64,000 nucleotides of DNA. Source: Pleodorina starrii (taxonomy: Eukaryota > Chlorophyta > Chlorophyceae > Chlamydomonadales > Volvocaceae). Shown one piece after another: positions 48,401-60,200 of the stretch. The notes under the pieces are model-generated. The model saw only the letters and a list, made by a program, of their open reading frames with translations. It did no database searches and was not told the DNA's origin. How positions within the stretch are numbered: position 1 is the stretch's first letter; every line of letters begins with the position of its first letter. The position numbers and the translations under genes were made by a program. The stretch lies in contig BRXU01000002.1 of the NCBI GenBank assembly GCA_030267565.1, positions 496,001 through 560,000 of the forward strand. Direction: 5' to 3'.

Positions 48401-50592
48401 TTGTTGCGGTTGTTTCAGGGTTTACATTTACCGCATCCGCCCGCCTCTCCTCCTCCTCCTCCTGCCCGCCTACCTCCAGCGCTCTATTGGATCGGGCCAT
48501 CGCCCTCGTCATCTCCTCCTCGGGCGGCGTCGGCGGCGTCGGAGAGGTCGGCGTCGGCGTCGGCGGCCTGGCGAGCAAGCGCGCCGGCGGGCCCTGGTTC
48601 GACCGCGCCGTCATCGACCGGCTGCGACTTGGCAAATTGGAGCTAGCCAGCATGGCGGCCACCGCGGGGGAAGACGGCGCCAGGGAGACGGCGGCGGCGG
48701 CGGCGGACGGTACGGCAGGGGGAGCTGGCGGCGGCGGCGGCGGCGGCGGCATCCTGGATGCCGCGCAGCTGGCGGCGCTCAAGTCGTTGACGTCTCGGTG
48801 GCCGTACAGCGTCGGACTGTGGAACCTGTACTGCTCGGCCCATGCGCAGGTACGGGTGTACGGGCGAGGAGGGCGGCATTAAAGGGTCGAGGAGGGTGGC
48901 ATGGTCGGGTGTGTCGGTGTCGAGAAGGAAAGGCGCCACGGGGGAATGCCGGGGGGTACCAAAAATGCCACATGAGCCAGCCTGAGCGATGGGGATGATG
49001 GTGCGCAGGATGGGGATTGGAAGGAGGAGGTTCTCGTCTGCCTCCCCCTGCCTGCCTGCCTGCCCCTGCCTGCCTCCCGTATCCCACACTCCCACTCCCA
49101 CTCCCACTCCCGCCCGTGTGTGTATGTGTGTATCCCGTATCGCAGGGCACCGACCTCCGCTCCTGGGCGGTGCACATCACCACCCTGCGCCGCCGCCACC
49201 CCACCAGCATGCCGCTCATGATGCTGCAGGTGCGTGAGGGTTGTGCTGTGCCGTGCTGCGCCGTGCTGCGCTGTGCTGCGGGTGCTGTGCTGTCCGTCTT
49301 GCGCTGGTATCGTGCTGTGCTGTGCGTGCTGTGAGCCGCCATCCTCACCTCCCCTGCCTTGCCCGTGTCCTTGCCCTTTAGCCCCTGCCCTTGCGCGCAA
49401 CCCTCCGTCGGGGCGGGGCGGGGATCGCGGAGTGAGCTTCATACTGCCATCCGTCTCGAACATGTCCTGCCGTACTGTACTACTGTTGTCGTCCTGTTCT
49501 TTTTTGCCGTACTGTTGTCGTACAGGGCCACGTGTACCTGCTTGCGCGGCAGTTCCGCGAGGCCGCCTCCGAGTACTTCCACGCCTACCGCTTCATGCCC
49601 GACGAGCCGGTGCTGCTGCTGTGCCTGGCGGTGGCGCTGCTGTCGGAATCGATGGCCTCGGCGGCGGCGGTGGCGCCAAGCGGCGGCGCCGCCGCCGGCG
49701 CGCTGGGCGGCGGCGCCGTGGGCGGTCCGCAGCATCTGCCGCCGCAGCGCCACATGCGCAGCAGCGGCCCGGCCATGCGGGACCGCAACCGAGGCGTGCT
49801 GGCGGGCTTTGCATTCCTGCAGGTACGGCGCCGTGTGTTGTACGACATGGCGCTGCGCGCGCCGTGTTATACCGGCCGGTAGCGCAAGTGTTGACCGGCG
49901 GATTTTTGGGGGCTTGGATGTCCCCCCCTCCCCCTCCCCCGTTTGCTCTGCTGCCTTGCTTCCGTCAAAACACCTGTCTGCCCCACGAGTGCCATCCCAC
50001 GAGTGCCGGTGCACCATCCGCCCATTGTCCCATGGTCCCATGGCCCCTTTTTCCCCCGGCGGGGAACGCTTTGGGGCACATGAGGGTGACCTCCTCCTCC
50101 TCATCCATTGCGATATCTTCTTTTTGCTTTTCCTCCTCCGCTTCGTCGGTCCTTTAATCGAGCCCCCAGCCAAACCCCCTCCCACCACACGCACGCACCG
50201 CACCGCACCGCACCGCGCCCCGCAACCCCCCTCCTCGGCTGCAGGCCTACCAGAAGGCCCGCGGCGGGCAGCTGAGTCAGGAGGTGGCGTACAACATGGG
50301 ACGAGCAGCCCACCAGCTGGGCCTCCTGCACATCGCCCACCATTATTACGAGCTGGCGCTGGCGGCGCCGCCCGCCACCGGACTGCTGCCCTGGCAGTCT
50401 ACAGTGGCGGGCGGCGGCGGCGCCGCCGACGCGCCCGCCGACGCGCCCGGCGCCGAGGGCGGGGCGACCCGCGGGTCGGCGGAGCGGTGGGATCTGCGGC
50501 GGGAGGTGGCCCACAACCTCGTGCAGCTGTACCGCAGCAGCGGCGCGACGGCGCTGGCGCAGGAGGTCATGGCCAAGTACCTGGTGGTCTGA
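39406..50592 (+). CDS. GTF3C3: TFIIIC TPR subunit (GTF3C3 / yeast TFC4 type)
   Basis: Twenty exons: 39406-40551, 41330-41407, 41747-41813, 42015-42126, 42474-42561, 42807-42845, 43330-43410, 43836-43928, 44339-44432, 44935-45073, 45532-45690, 46030-46407, 46606-46757, 47270-47318, 47607-47895, 48174-48235, 48480-48849, 49146-49229, 49526-49822, 50245-50592. All phases close; 1374 residues. It is the tetratricopeptide subunit of TFIIIC, which binds tRNA promoters and recruits TFIIIB for RNA polymerase III. TPR blocks: ALRDYQPAIELL, DPYHTLGLLHEANG, RKALDFFMIAAHLSP, LWRRLASMSTELG, RQAVYCLTKAINRN, LWDRAVLYAQIGEMDKAL. Exon 1 is acidic with poly-Gly-Arg and an AT-hook-like RRGRPKRG just before the first TPR. 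Large Ala/Gly insertions explain the excess over a usual 900-1000 residues. The C-terminus has VAYNMGRAAHQLGLLHIAHHYY. A TGTAA lies at 51344-51348. Confidence 0.9.
42165..42415. repeat. Degenerate (CACCT)n / pyrimidine-rich repeat in TFIIIC intron 4
   Basis: About 250 bp of CTCACCT, CATCTCA and GATCA variants filling the intron after exon 42015-42126. It is low-complexity and not coding. Confidence 0.85.
43093..43183. repeat. Near-perfect 41-nt-arm hairpin in TFIIIC intron 6
   Basis: Arms 43093-43133 and 43143-43183 are reverse complements at 38 of 41 positions around a 9-nt loop. It lies in the intron between exons 42807-42845 and 43330-43410. It could be a miniature inverted-repeat element or a small-RNA precursor. 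No protein-coding role. Confidence 0.9.
46229..46306 (+). repeat. In-frame 18-bp tandem repeat coding for poly-Ala in TFIIIC exon 12
   Basis: About four copies of a unit of five GCT/CTG-phase triplets plus one GCC, translated as an uninterrupted Ala tract. Confidence 0.85.
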
Positions 50593-51508
50593 AATCAAGT
50601 CCGGGCCGGGCCGGTTCGTCCCTGCTGGTGTTGGTTTGTGGATCGTCGTTTGCGGGATTTGAACTCGGATGGTATACTGTTGGAAGGTGGCCAGAGAGGG
50701 AGGCAGCGGCCGCAGTGGAGGCGGCGGAGGAGGATGAGGATGAGGAGGTGGGATGTGAGCAGAGCCAACCGGGAGTGCGGTCTGCATTCCGGATGCGGGG
50801 GCGGTTTGCAAATTGAAATGTTGAAGGGGGTGGAGGAGGAGGAGGAGGAGCGCGAGGAGGCTACTGGGGGATCTCAGAGGCCGAGGCGACAGAGACTCGG
50901 CTTCGCGGCGGAGTCCATCCACTGGGTGCACGTTTCTGTCTGTGAGCTTGGCGGGCGTAAAGGGGAAAGAGGTGGGTGGTTTGACACATGTGCTCTGTCG
51001 CTGCTGCGCAACCCATCCTGGAAAATAGGGCCGTTGGGTCGTCGCCGACGCCACATGCCGCGTGCCGGAACCTGAACCGCCGGAAGGCCTCATCATAGGG
51101 TTACCAGGGATTCTGCATGTTGCTCCAATGCCCAGGTTCCATTGAACGTGCAAATGGGTCAGCGAGATTCGAAGGCGGCAGGGATCGACATGCGTTGCGT
51201 TTCGTTGGGGGGAAGTTGCTTGGGGGGCGGGGTGCGAACTGCGCAGCGTGTCAAGGTCCCCGCGTGCTTGCAACACGCACCTCGAGGAAAGCTCCCGAGG
51301 GTTGGCTCTTGGTAATCCTTGTACGTCCAAAATGCTCGCTGCTTGTAAAACCGGTATTGCCCAACTGTCTTCACCGATGCCCAACTCTCATCGTGATGTC
51401 GGTCGGGCCGTACATGGCCGATGATGTGCAGCTTACAGGGGCCCGTTTCATGTTGCATGAGCACAAGTTTTATCACTGTACTTAACACGTGACATATAAA
51501 TTACGACG
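50593..51508. other. TFIIIC 3' UTR and spacer
   Basis: No coding region. TGTAA at 51344-51348 is the likely poly(A) signal, giving a roughly 770-nt 3' UTR. The last 150 bp would carry the promoter of the next gene; an ATATAAA word at 51494-51500 is too close to ATG 51509 to be its TATA box. Confidence 0.45.
51344..51348 (+). terminator. Probable TGTAA poly(A) signal of the TFIIIC gene
   Basis: First clear plus-strand TGTAA downstream of the stop at 50592. Confidence 0.4.
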
Positions 51509-52922
51509 ATGTCGCAGCGACAGATTTTCCGCAGCGCGTGCAGGGCGCTGCAATCAGGGCTGCAGTCGTCGGCGCGCAGCGCCAACAACAGCACTGGCAG
51601 CACTTCTGGGTTATTAATGCGCTCCTTTGCTGAAAAGCTCCACAACGGCTCGGCCGGCGCCACAGCGCAGTGCTCCGGCCTTTTACGGAGCCTCCGCCCG
51701 GCCGGCATTCAGGTGCATCAGCAGTTCGATATCGCTTTGCGTGTTTGATATTTTCCTTGAAGTATTATCCTTAAAGCGCGGCACCACCGGCGTTTGCAAC
51801 GGGACGACAGGTGTCGGCAGTCCCCACGTTCGCACCGATGGGCTTCGCGGCGTCTGCGCCGTCAGTGACCAGCTCTCTTTCGGTGCTGGGCTCATTAGCG
51901 CAGGTGAGCTGAGCTGTTTTGGGCGCGGGTGTTGTTTGGCTGGGAAACAACCCTGATTGATTGGTAATTTACTTGCTCTCGCAGCACCGGGGCGTCTCCT
52001 CGACTGAGTTAGCTGAGGATGGCGACGCTGATGAGGGAGTAAGTGAAGCACCTTATGGTTGTTTGAGTCTTACACGCCGGTACGGCCATGCCAAGGTTGC
52101 CAGTCGCCCGAACCGCACAGGACGCAACCTACTTACCGTCTGTGGTCGATCCGCAGAGCGCCCTAAAAATTCGCCCGTGCTATGAAGAGGACCCCGACGT
52201 AAGGCTCTGCGAGGTCCGCATGTCTTGCATGGCACGTCGTTGCGCCCGTATGTCGTACATGCGTTGTGCCCAGTTGCCACACCTACCACCGACGATTGCC
52301 CGGCCACAACCCCTTCGGTCCCTCTTGAGCACGCCTGCGGCTCTACACCGGCCACCGCATCCATCCACGCCATCACATGCTCACTGCCGTGACCTGTTGG
52401 CGCTCCGGCGCACGGACCTCGGGGCCTGTGTGTCCTGTTACGGTGTGCGCTGTTACGGTGACGGCGAATGCTCTTCCTCCATGCTCCCTCTTCCTCCTCC
52501 TTTCTCTGCCCAAGCCGAGCTTAACTTTACCGTTGAACGTCATGCACTGGTCGCAAGCCGCCTACACAGCTCCATGCCCTTGTGCTGTTTCCGCTGCTCC
52601 GGCCGGTGGTGTGCTTCGTTTCCCTCACCGCGCATTCTTTCGCAGACATTATAACACTTGCTTCAAGGGGCGCTCGGAGCGAGGCCCCGGGGAGGAGGCC
52701 ATCCCACTCGGCATGACTGGACGTCAAAGTGTCGTCACGATTGTATCACAGTTGCACGACAGTGCGCCACGAGTTCCGGAGGCGCAAAGCGGATGTTGCA
52801 CGGCGGCTCCTTTTTAGCTATGCAGCAGCAACAAGCTTGGGGGGTGGTGCACTGCCAGACATGACGGGACGTGACTGCGTTTGTTGCAGCGGAACCGCAA
52901 ACACCTTGCTGTTGACAAATGA
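51509..52922 (+). CDS. Small predicted organelle-targeted protein, family not recognised
   Basis: Tentative exons: 51509-51712, 51811-51903, 51985-52038, 52157-52198, 52890-52922. All are phase 0 with good GT-AG sites; 141 residues. The first exon gives an Arg/Ser/Gln-rich N-terminus lacking acidic residues (MSQRQIFRSACRALQSGLQS), typical of mitochondrial or plastid presequences. Later pieces are hydrophobic/Ser-rich (PMGFAASAPSVTSSLSVLGS), then acidic (STELAEDGDADEG), ALKIRPCYEEDPD, and a basic C-terminus RNRKHLAVDK. The last intron is long and an exon could be missing. A TGTAA at 53109-53113 lies 187 nt beyond the stop. No domain is recognised. Confidence 0.45.
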
Positions 52923-53108
52923 CAGCGCCTACCTGTGTGTGTTTTGCCGGGTACAAGGCCATCGTTGGCTGCTGCTTATCGGGCCCTCAGAGGATTGGGA
53001 AGGGGATGGATGGGGGTGACTAATGAGGTTGGGCGGACGCCGGGATCGCGGTGACGTTCCGAGGCATTGGGTCGAAGGTCTGAGGCGTACGTGTTAGGAT
53101 GTGCGCAT

Positions 53109-53113
53109 TGTAA
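53109..53113 (+). terminator. Probable TGTAA poly(A) signal of the small organelle-targeted protein gene
   Basis: TGTAA 187 nt after the tentative stop at 52922. Confidence 0.4.
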
Positions 53114-53413
53114 ACCGTATCTGTCGCCGCCCGGGGCGAGGCTCCAAGATATGCAGCGTGTGCGCTAAGCCCTAGTAAAAGTAGGATGTGACTTCGGCAG
53201 CACGCATTTTAAAATCTGTTGCCCGTGGATGGAGACGTGGGGAACCAGGAGCCAATCAGAGCTTAATATAAGGGGATTCTTCGCTTTTCGCGCTTGCTGA
53301 CGACGGGGGAAGCCCTGGGAAGCCTGATAGCCGATATCGGTGCAAAGCGCCCCACAGGTATTGCCCCCACTCATACCCGCAATTCTGTCTGATAGGCGCA
53401 AACTACAACCGGG

Positions 53414-53740
53414 TCAGTCGTGCGGAGCAAGCACTTCGCACAGAGGGTTTGCGCCCTGGTAGCGCAGCACGTCGTAACCTTCGGGACGGTTAAAAGTGTC
53501 AGCAGGAAATCCAAACCGTATCTTCTGCACTTTCATGCAATTCCTACTCCGATCCGCCACGTGCATAGTGCGGAATCCTGCCAGACAAGCGATACGGCTC
53601 GTGAATCCGGGGGCGAATGACGATGACGACGACAAGTAAGAATGAGTGAGTAACCCGTCCAATGAACGCCAGTGCTTACCTGCCAGACACCTAAGACAGT
53701 AATACTTTTGGCAGCGCCAACATTGCCAACGTGTGCGCCA
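53414..53740 (-). CDS. Possible 3' end of a small minus-strand gene, unknown product
   Basis: Two exon-like pieces join in phase: a piece ending at 53680 with a good GTAAGC donor (reading RWQCWRCQKYYCLRCLA) and 53577-53414 (reading KVQKIRFGFPADTFNRPEGY and ending VLAPHD-stop). A further open piece at about 53930-54075 also ends in a GTAAGC donor, but its phase does not fit and it has no ATG. The CxxC...YCxxC pattern could bind zinc. The 5' end is unresolved and it may not be a gene. Confidence 0.28.
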   Translation of the reverse strand, partial: WRTRWQCWRCQKYYCLRCLAGKHWRSLDGLLTHSYLSSSSSFAPGFTSRIACLAGFRTMHVADRSRNCMKVQKIRFGFPADTFNRPEGYDVLRYQGANPLCEVLAPHD

Positions 53741-54201
53741 TCTGAAGTAAAGTTCGGGCCTCAGCGCGCGTGAAACGGGCGGGCCAGACCCATGACTCGC
53801 TACACGCAGGAGAGTGTCGTTAACTCTTTCAAAAATTGAGCAAATGTGTAGCGATGATGAAGCCACTGCGCCAACCAAATTTCAAGACAGCTTTGTAAAA
53901 CAGCCTGTGAGTAAAGCCCCAAGCTTACCAATGCCCTGGGCGTATATGTGACAGGGCCGCAATCAAAATTTGGTGTAGGACCTGACGTGAGGGCTGGGTG
54001 ATACATCCCGATGGTGTCGGCGCGAAATCCCACCTCGCTCGTCCACCGTACAACTCGCGATTTTGTTTCCGTCACGGCGCGATTCCTTAAGGTCGCTTTA
54101 TAGTCGGTATCGTTGTTTCACTCACATATCGAAACAAAGTTACGAATAGGTATTATTCCTACTGCATATCTTTCTCGTGCATACCGTCGGTAGTGTTGGC
54201 G

Positions 54202-57200
54202 ATGCCACTTTCGCTTCACTCAACGTCCCGGCAGGCCGGGACGGCGAGGTGCCTTGTCGGGAGATGCCTCCGACAAGTCCCACGCGCCTGCTTGTTTCGT
54301 GGCTCTCTTGTCCCGACGACGAGCGCTGCCCAGCGCCCAACGCTGCAGTTGAGTTCCAAGCTTCCTCGACCGCAACGGTTCTCCGTCAGTCGCCGCCAGG
54401 CCGTCAAGGTAACAGCCGTTTTTGAGCGGTTTACGGAGCGGTCAATCAAGACCGTGATGATTGCCCAAGCGGAGGCCAAGGCGTTTGGTCACAACGAGGT
54501 GAGCGCGGGAGCAGGGCGCTACGTCTTCCTGTTACGTGTCCCGCCTCTCGACACCGTGACGAGGAGGCCTTTTGGAATTGCAGGTGAACACCGAGCACAT
54601 TCTGCTGGGCCTGGTAGCCGAGGAAAGCCTCAGTAAGAACGGATACTTGAACAGCGGAGTGACGCCAGAGCGCGCCAGGGCCACGGTGGAGGCAGTCTTC
54701 GGGCGCAAAAGACCCGTTAGCCACGGTGAAAGCATACCGTTCAGCCGCGAAGTCCGCAAGATGTTCGAGGCCGCTACTCACGTAGGTCTTTGCGATGTTG
54801 CGACCTCTCGGAAATTGACTTGCCTCTCCGTTCAACATATTGTTGTCACAAACTAATTTGTACACATCTGAAGTTTTCACAGCGCATTTTATTTTAGCCG
54901 AGCGTTCCACGTCCTACTGGCAAGGGTTCCGCAACTGACTGCCAGCTTCTTCTCGCTGCAGGAATGCAAGCGCTCAAACGTGAATTGGATATCGCCGGAG
55001 CATATCCTGCTGGCGATGTTGGCGATGCCGGACTGCAACGGCAGGCGCGTGCTGCACTCGTAAGTTCATTCGGGCGACGATTGCCAGCGCGGGCTCTTCC
55101 AAACTAGCTCCGAGCGGCGGACAGGCCTGTCGGTCCCAGTCAGATTGATAGTCCCATTGCTGTTGTGTCTCCTGCGTGACCCTACTCCCGCCCCACTCAC
55201 CCGGCCAGTGCTACAACCGACCGTTTCGTTCGCAGCGTCAGTCCCATCGCGCTCGCGAAGTTCCAAATGAGATCAGCATATAGCCATGGACGTCGCGGCC
55301 ATTGCATACCGGACTCCTTGGAACCCTCAAGCTGACAAGCTGACAAGCTCCCGCCCTGCAGCGACCGCCGGAGCGACAGCCGAACGGAAGCCTATGGTGC
55401 CCCACCCCGTCGCCCACCCCGGATCCCCTCTCCCACCAAAACCCAAATCCTGCAACCCCCCCAAACCCCTGCCAGGCTGTCGGTCGAGGTGGATGGTCTC
55501 AGGCTTGAGGCCGTCAAGCGCCTCAAGGGCGACACGGACGCGGAGCAGGCCAAGAAGAAGCAGGTGCGGAGGGAAGTGGTGACGGGCGGGAGGGGGCGGC
55601 GGCGGACGGGATCGCCCGAAGCGTGGACAAAGCAGCGGCCATCCGGCCTCCCCCCCTTGAGTAAGAATCGCAACTGCAACGTATCGGGGCGAGGGCAACG
55701 CGAACGCAACACAGCGAGCGGCAGGGAACTCGCTCACCGACTGCCTGCCCGACCCGTTGTCCCGTTGACCATTCGGCCTCCTCCTCCCCCTCCTCCTCCT
55801 CCTCCTCCTCCCCCTCGTCTCCCTTGCCTCCCTTGTCTCCAGGCCGCCGGTGCCAAGGAGGGCCCCAAGATGACTGACGAGTACTGCAAGGACCTGTGCG
55901 CCGAGGTCCGGGCGGGCAGGATAGACCCGGTGAGCGATCGAGCTGCGGACAGGGCAGCTGGGGGGAGGAGGGCAAGTAAGGACGGTCGGCGAGACGGACT
56001 GCAGATGCCAGAATGGGATGGGATGAGCACAACCGGAGTGCGAAAAGGACCCCTGGGGGGGGGCGGCGCGAAAAGAACTGAGAGCCCTCCCACCTCAAGC
56101 CTCCCGTACCCCCCTCCCCGCCCATCCCCATCCCCATGCCCGGTGCTTGTGCTGAAACCAGTACCAACTCCGCAGTTCGCACTTCTCTTGCACAAAACTT
56201 CATACCCATCCCCGTCCCCCCCGCCTCTTCACACAACCCACCAGGTGGTTGGTCGCGAGCGCGAGGTCTCCCGCGTGGTTCAGATCCTGGCCCGGCGCAC
56301 CAAGAACAACCCCATCCTGCTGGGCGAGCCGGGGGTGGGCAAGACCGCTATCGCGGAGGGTCTGGCGGCCGCCATCGTGCACCGCCAGTCCTCGCTGGAC
56401 GGCGCACCGCTGCCCGAGTTCCTGCACTCGAAGCGCATCCTGCAGCTGGACGTGGGGCTGCTCATCGCGGGGGCCAAGGAGCGGGGCGAGCTGGAGAGCC
56501 GGGTCACCAAGCTCATTGCGGAGGTCAAGGAGGCGGGAAACATTATCCTCATGTAGGGCGGGGGCGGGGGGCAGGATGCAAGGGGAGGACACTGCAGAAC
56601 GGAGCAGAACGGAGCAAAAGGGTGGACAACCTCCAAACTCTCCCAGCCCTCCCTCCCTCCCTACCTCTTAACCCTCCTATCCCATCCCATCCCAGCCCTC
56701 CCTACCTGCCTATCTCTTAACCCTCCCATCCCATCCCATCCCATCCCATCCCATCCCATCCCATCCCACCCCTCTTAACCCTCCCCGGCCCTCAGGATCG
56801 ACGAGATCCACACGCTGGTGGGCGCCGGCTCCGTGGGTCGCGGCGGCGGTGGCGGTCTGGACATCGCCAACCTGGTGAAACCCGCACTGGCTCGCGGGGA
56901 GTTCCAGGTCATCGGCGCCACCACGCTGGACGAGCACCGCAAGTACATTGAGCGCGATGCGGCGCTGGAGCGGCGCTTCCAGCCCATCACCATCGATGAG
57001 CCCAGTCCGGAGGCAACCATGGCCATCCTCATGGTGAGGAGAGGAGGAGAGGAGAGGATTCTGGGGAGGAATTTGCAGAGGGGTACAGGGTTACAGGGTT
57101 TAAGGGTGAGGTGAGGGAGGATTGGGGTTTACGTTCTAGTTTTTACGGTTGGCGGCGCTGCGAGCGGGTCGTTGTGGTGTCGTATGTGCGCGGGCGGCCG

Positions 57201-60200
57201 TGCACTTCCGCCTAGCCTTGTTTCAACTTAATTTTCTGAACCAACAATTGAATGGTGAGCAAGTGAGTGACCGGCCACGTGAGCCCCTCCAGCGAAGGAT
57301 GGCCAAGCAAAGGATGGGGTGTGACGAGCTGTGAACCTCGCTTGGGCCCCGCCACCCGCCACCCGCCACCCCCAGGGCCTGAAGGAGCGCTACGAGCGGC
57401 ACCACCGGTGTGCCTACACGGAGGAGGCGCTGGCGGCCGCCGTGTCTCTCTCCCACAAGTACATCGCCGACCGGTTTCTGCCGGACAAGGCCATCGACCT
57501 GATCGACGAGGCGGGCAGCAGGGCGCGCATCGCCGCTTACACGGCCCGCCAGGCGCGTGCGCGGCAGCAGGCGCACATGGCGGCGGTGGCGGCGATCAGC
57601 GGCGGCGGCGGCGGCGGCGGCGGCGGCAGTGTGGGAAGCGGCGGCGGGTCGGCGGCGCGGGAGGCGCATCCGAAGCTGCACGAGTATCTGCAGGTACCAA
57701 TGGATGGGGTGAGGGGCACGGGAGGGTAGGGGTGGTGTGGGTTTTCGCCTTACTGATGCCGCCGCCTCCGCCTCCCCCTCTTCACCCCCGTTCCCCCAAC
57801 ACCCCGTTCTCTCATTATTTTATAAAGGGGACTCATTATTTTATAAAGGAGCATATCACTCCCTGAACCCCGTTCTCTCAACCCTCCCCCCCCGTTGCGT
57901 CCAGGTTCTGGCCACCAAGGACGAGGCGGTCAAGGACGGTCTGTACGAGGAGGCGGTGATCCTGCGGCGCCGCGAGATGGACTACCGCTCAGAGCTGGCG
58001 GGACCCAGCGCCGAGGGCTCGGTGCTGCCGGTGGTGGGTGTGGAGGACATCGAGGCCATTGTGTCGGCCTGGACCGCCATTCCGGTGGAGAAGATGAGCG
58101 ACGACGAGAAGGACCGACTGCTCAACTTGGTGGGGCTGGGAGGGGGCGGGGTCTGGGGTAAAAGAAATCGGCCCGGGACGAGGGAACGCAACGGGGCTTG
58201 GGGTGGGCCGGGGTGGGTGAGGATGGCTGGGCTGGGGGTGCTCCGCCCTGACCTTGTTTTCGCTCCGCTCCGCTCCGCGCTAGCGCGCCTCCGTTCCGTC
58301 CCGCGTGACCTTCCTTCTGGCGCTTCTCTCTGCGCCGCCCTGACCTTGGTCCCTCCGTTCTTCTCCCCTCCCCTCCCCGCCCCCGCCCCCGCCCCCGCCC
58401 CCGCCCCCTCCCCTCGCCCCTCTCCGCAGCGCACTGAACTGGGTGCGCACGTGGTGGGTCAGGAGGACGCGGTGGAGTCCATTGCCACGGCGCTGTGTCG
58501 GGCGAGGTGCGGTCTGAAGGACCCGCGGCGGCCCGTGGCGTCGCTGCTCTTCGTGGGCCCTACAGGTGTGGGCAAGACCGAGCTGGCCAAGGTGCTCGCC
58601 GACCAGTACTACGGCTCCCGCGACTCGCTGCTGCGACTGGACATGTCCGAGTACATGGAGCGGCACTCGGTGTCCAAGCTGGTGGGGGCGCCGCCGGGCT
58701 ACGTGGGCTTCGGCGACGGCGGCAAGCTGACCGAGGCCATCCGCCGGCGGCCCTTCTCGGTGGTGCTGTTCGACGAGATCGAGAAGGCGCACCCCGATGT
58801 GTTTGCGCTGCTGCTGCAGATCCTGGAAGACGGACGCCTGACCGACTCCCAGGTGGGGTTTGGGGTTTGGAGTGGAACGGCGGTGTGGGTGGCGCTTGGC
58901 GGGTGCGTGTGGAAAGTCCTTATTGGTACATTCCGCACCCGGCGCTCCGATCCCTTCTACATACACATTCATCCTATCTCTAAATCGCAACCCTCAAAAA
59001 ACCCATATCGCACAGGGCCGCACGGTCTCGTTCAAGAATGCCATGATCATTCTCACCTCCAACATCGGCTCGCGCATCATCGCCGCCGGCAGCAGCGGCC
59101 GCAACGCCGGCGTCTTCTCGCCCGCCGTGTCTCTGCCTGACGGCGACGAGAGGCTGGCTGCCGTGGCGGCCCACAAGCTGAAGCAGGATGTGCTGGGCGA
59201 GGTGCGGTCCTTCTTCAGCCCGGAGCTGCTCAACAGGTGGGACGCGGGGGGGGGCGGGGTGGGTGGCTTCAGGGCTTGATCCATGTGGGGTAATGGGTTT
59301 AAGGTAATCCAATTGGGTCGGCTGGGGCCCGAGGCCGTTGGCATCCCGGACTCGTCAGGGCGGCAGTCAAAAGCGGACGCAGTTGATGACCCAATTAAAT
59401 ATTTATCTCCCCTCTTAAAACGTTAAAAGACCATCCTGCTGCTACCGAACCGCGCCCCTGCCTGTCCTTGACTCCTCCTGCGCCTGATCCTGCTTCTGCT
59501 CCTGCTCCTGCACCTCCCGGGGTCTCCGCAGGTTCGACGAGACGGTTGTGTTCCAGCGGCTGCGGCGGCCGGACATCGCCACCATCGCCGATCTGCTGAT
59601 GGAGGAGACGGTCAGTCGGGCGGGCGAGCGGGGCCTGCAGGTGGCGGTGGCGCCGCCGCTGATGGAGCACATCATTGCGGAGGGATACAGCGACGAGTAC
59701 GGCGCGAGGCCGCTGAGGCAGGCCATCGTCAGGTAGGCTACGCCCTACGCGGTCCCGAGTGGGTCGGGACCGGGTCCGGACCTGGTCAGGAGGGGAGGGC
59801 GGGCACAGCGTTAGACCGTCCTGCGGTCCTTGCTTTCTCCTTCCACCCCACCACCCCCACCACTCGGCACACCCACACCCACACACAACCGCCCGCCCGC
59901 CCGGTCGCCCCTCAGGCTGGTGGACGACCCACTGTCGGATGCGATGCTGCACCGCAAGTTCCCGCCCGGCACTCGGCTGGTGCTGTCGCTCAACTTGGAC
60001 GGAGTCGTCACGGTGCGCACCGCCGAGGAGGAGGAGGCGGCGGCGGCGGCGGCTGGCCACGGCGGCGGCGACGGGCTGCAGCTGGGTCGGACGCACCGGG
60101 CACAGCACCCCAGCGGCGTCGACGGCGGAATCCTGGTGTCAATGGGCCCTGGTGGCGGCGTCGGCGACGGCAGCGGGTACGGCAACGGCGGCGAGAGCTC

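Larger units (their letters stand above)
52923..54201. other. Region upstream of the Clp chaperone gene
   Basis: No certain gene. It contains the 3' UTR of the small organelle-targeted gene, the possible minus-strand exons at 53414-53740, and the AT-rich promoter side of the Clp gene (about 54090-54180). Confidence 0.4.

Noticed and set aside
51494..51500. ATATAAA as a TATA box for the small organelle-targeted gene
   Set aside because: Only about 9 nt before the ATG, too close for a core promoter unless the true start is downstream.
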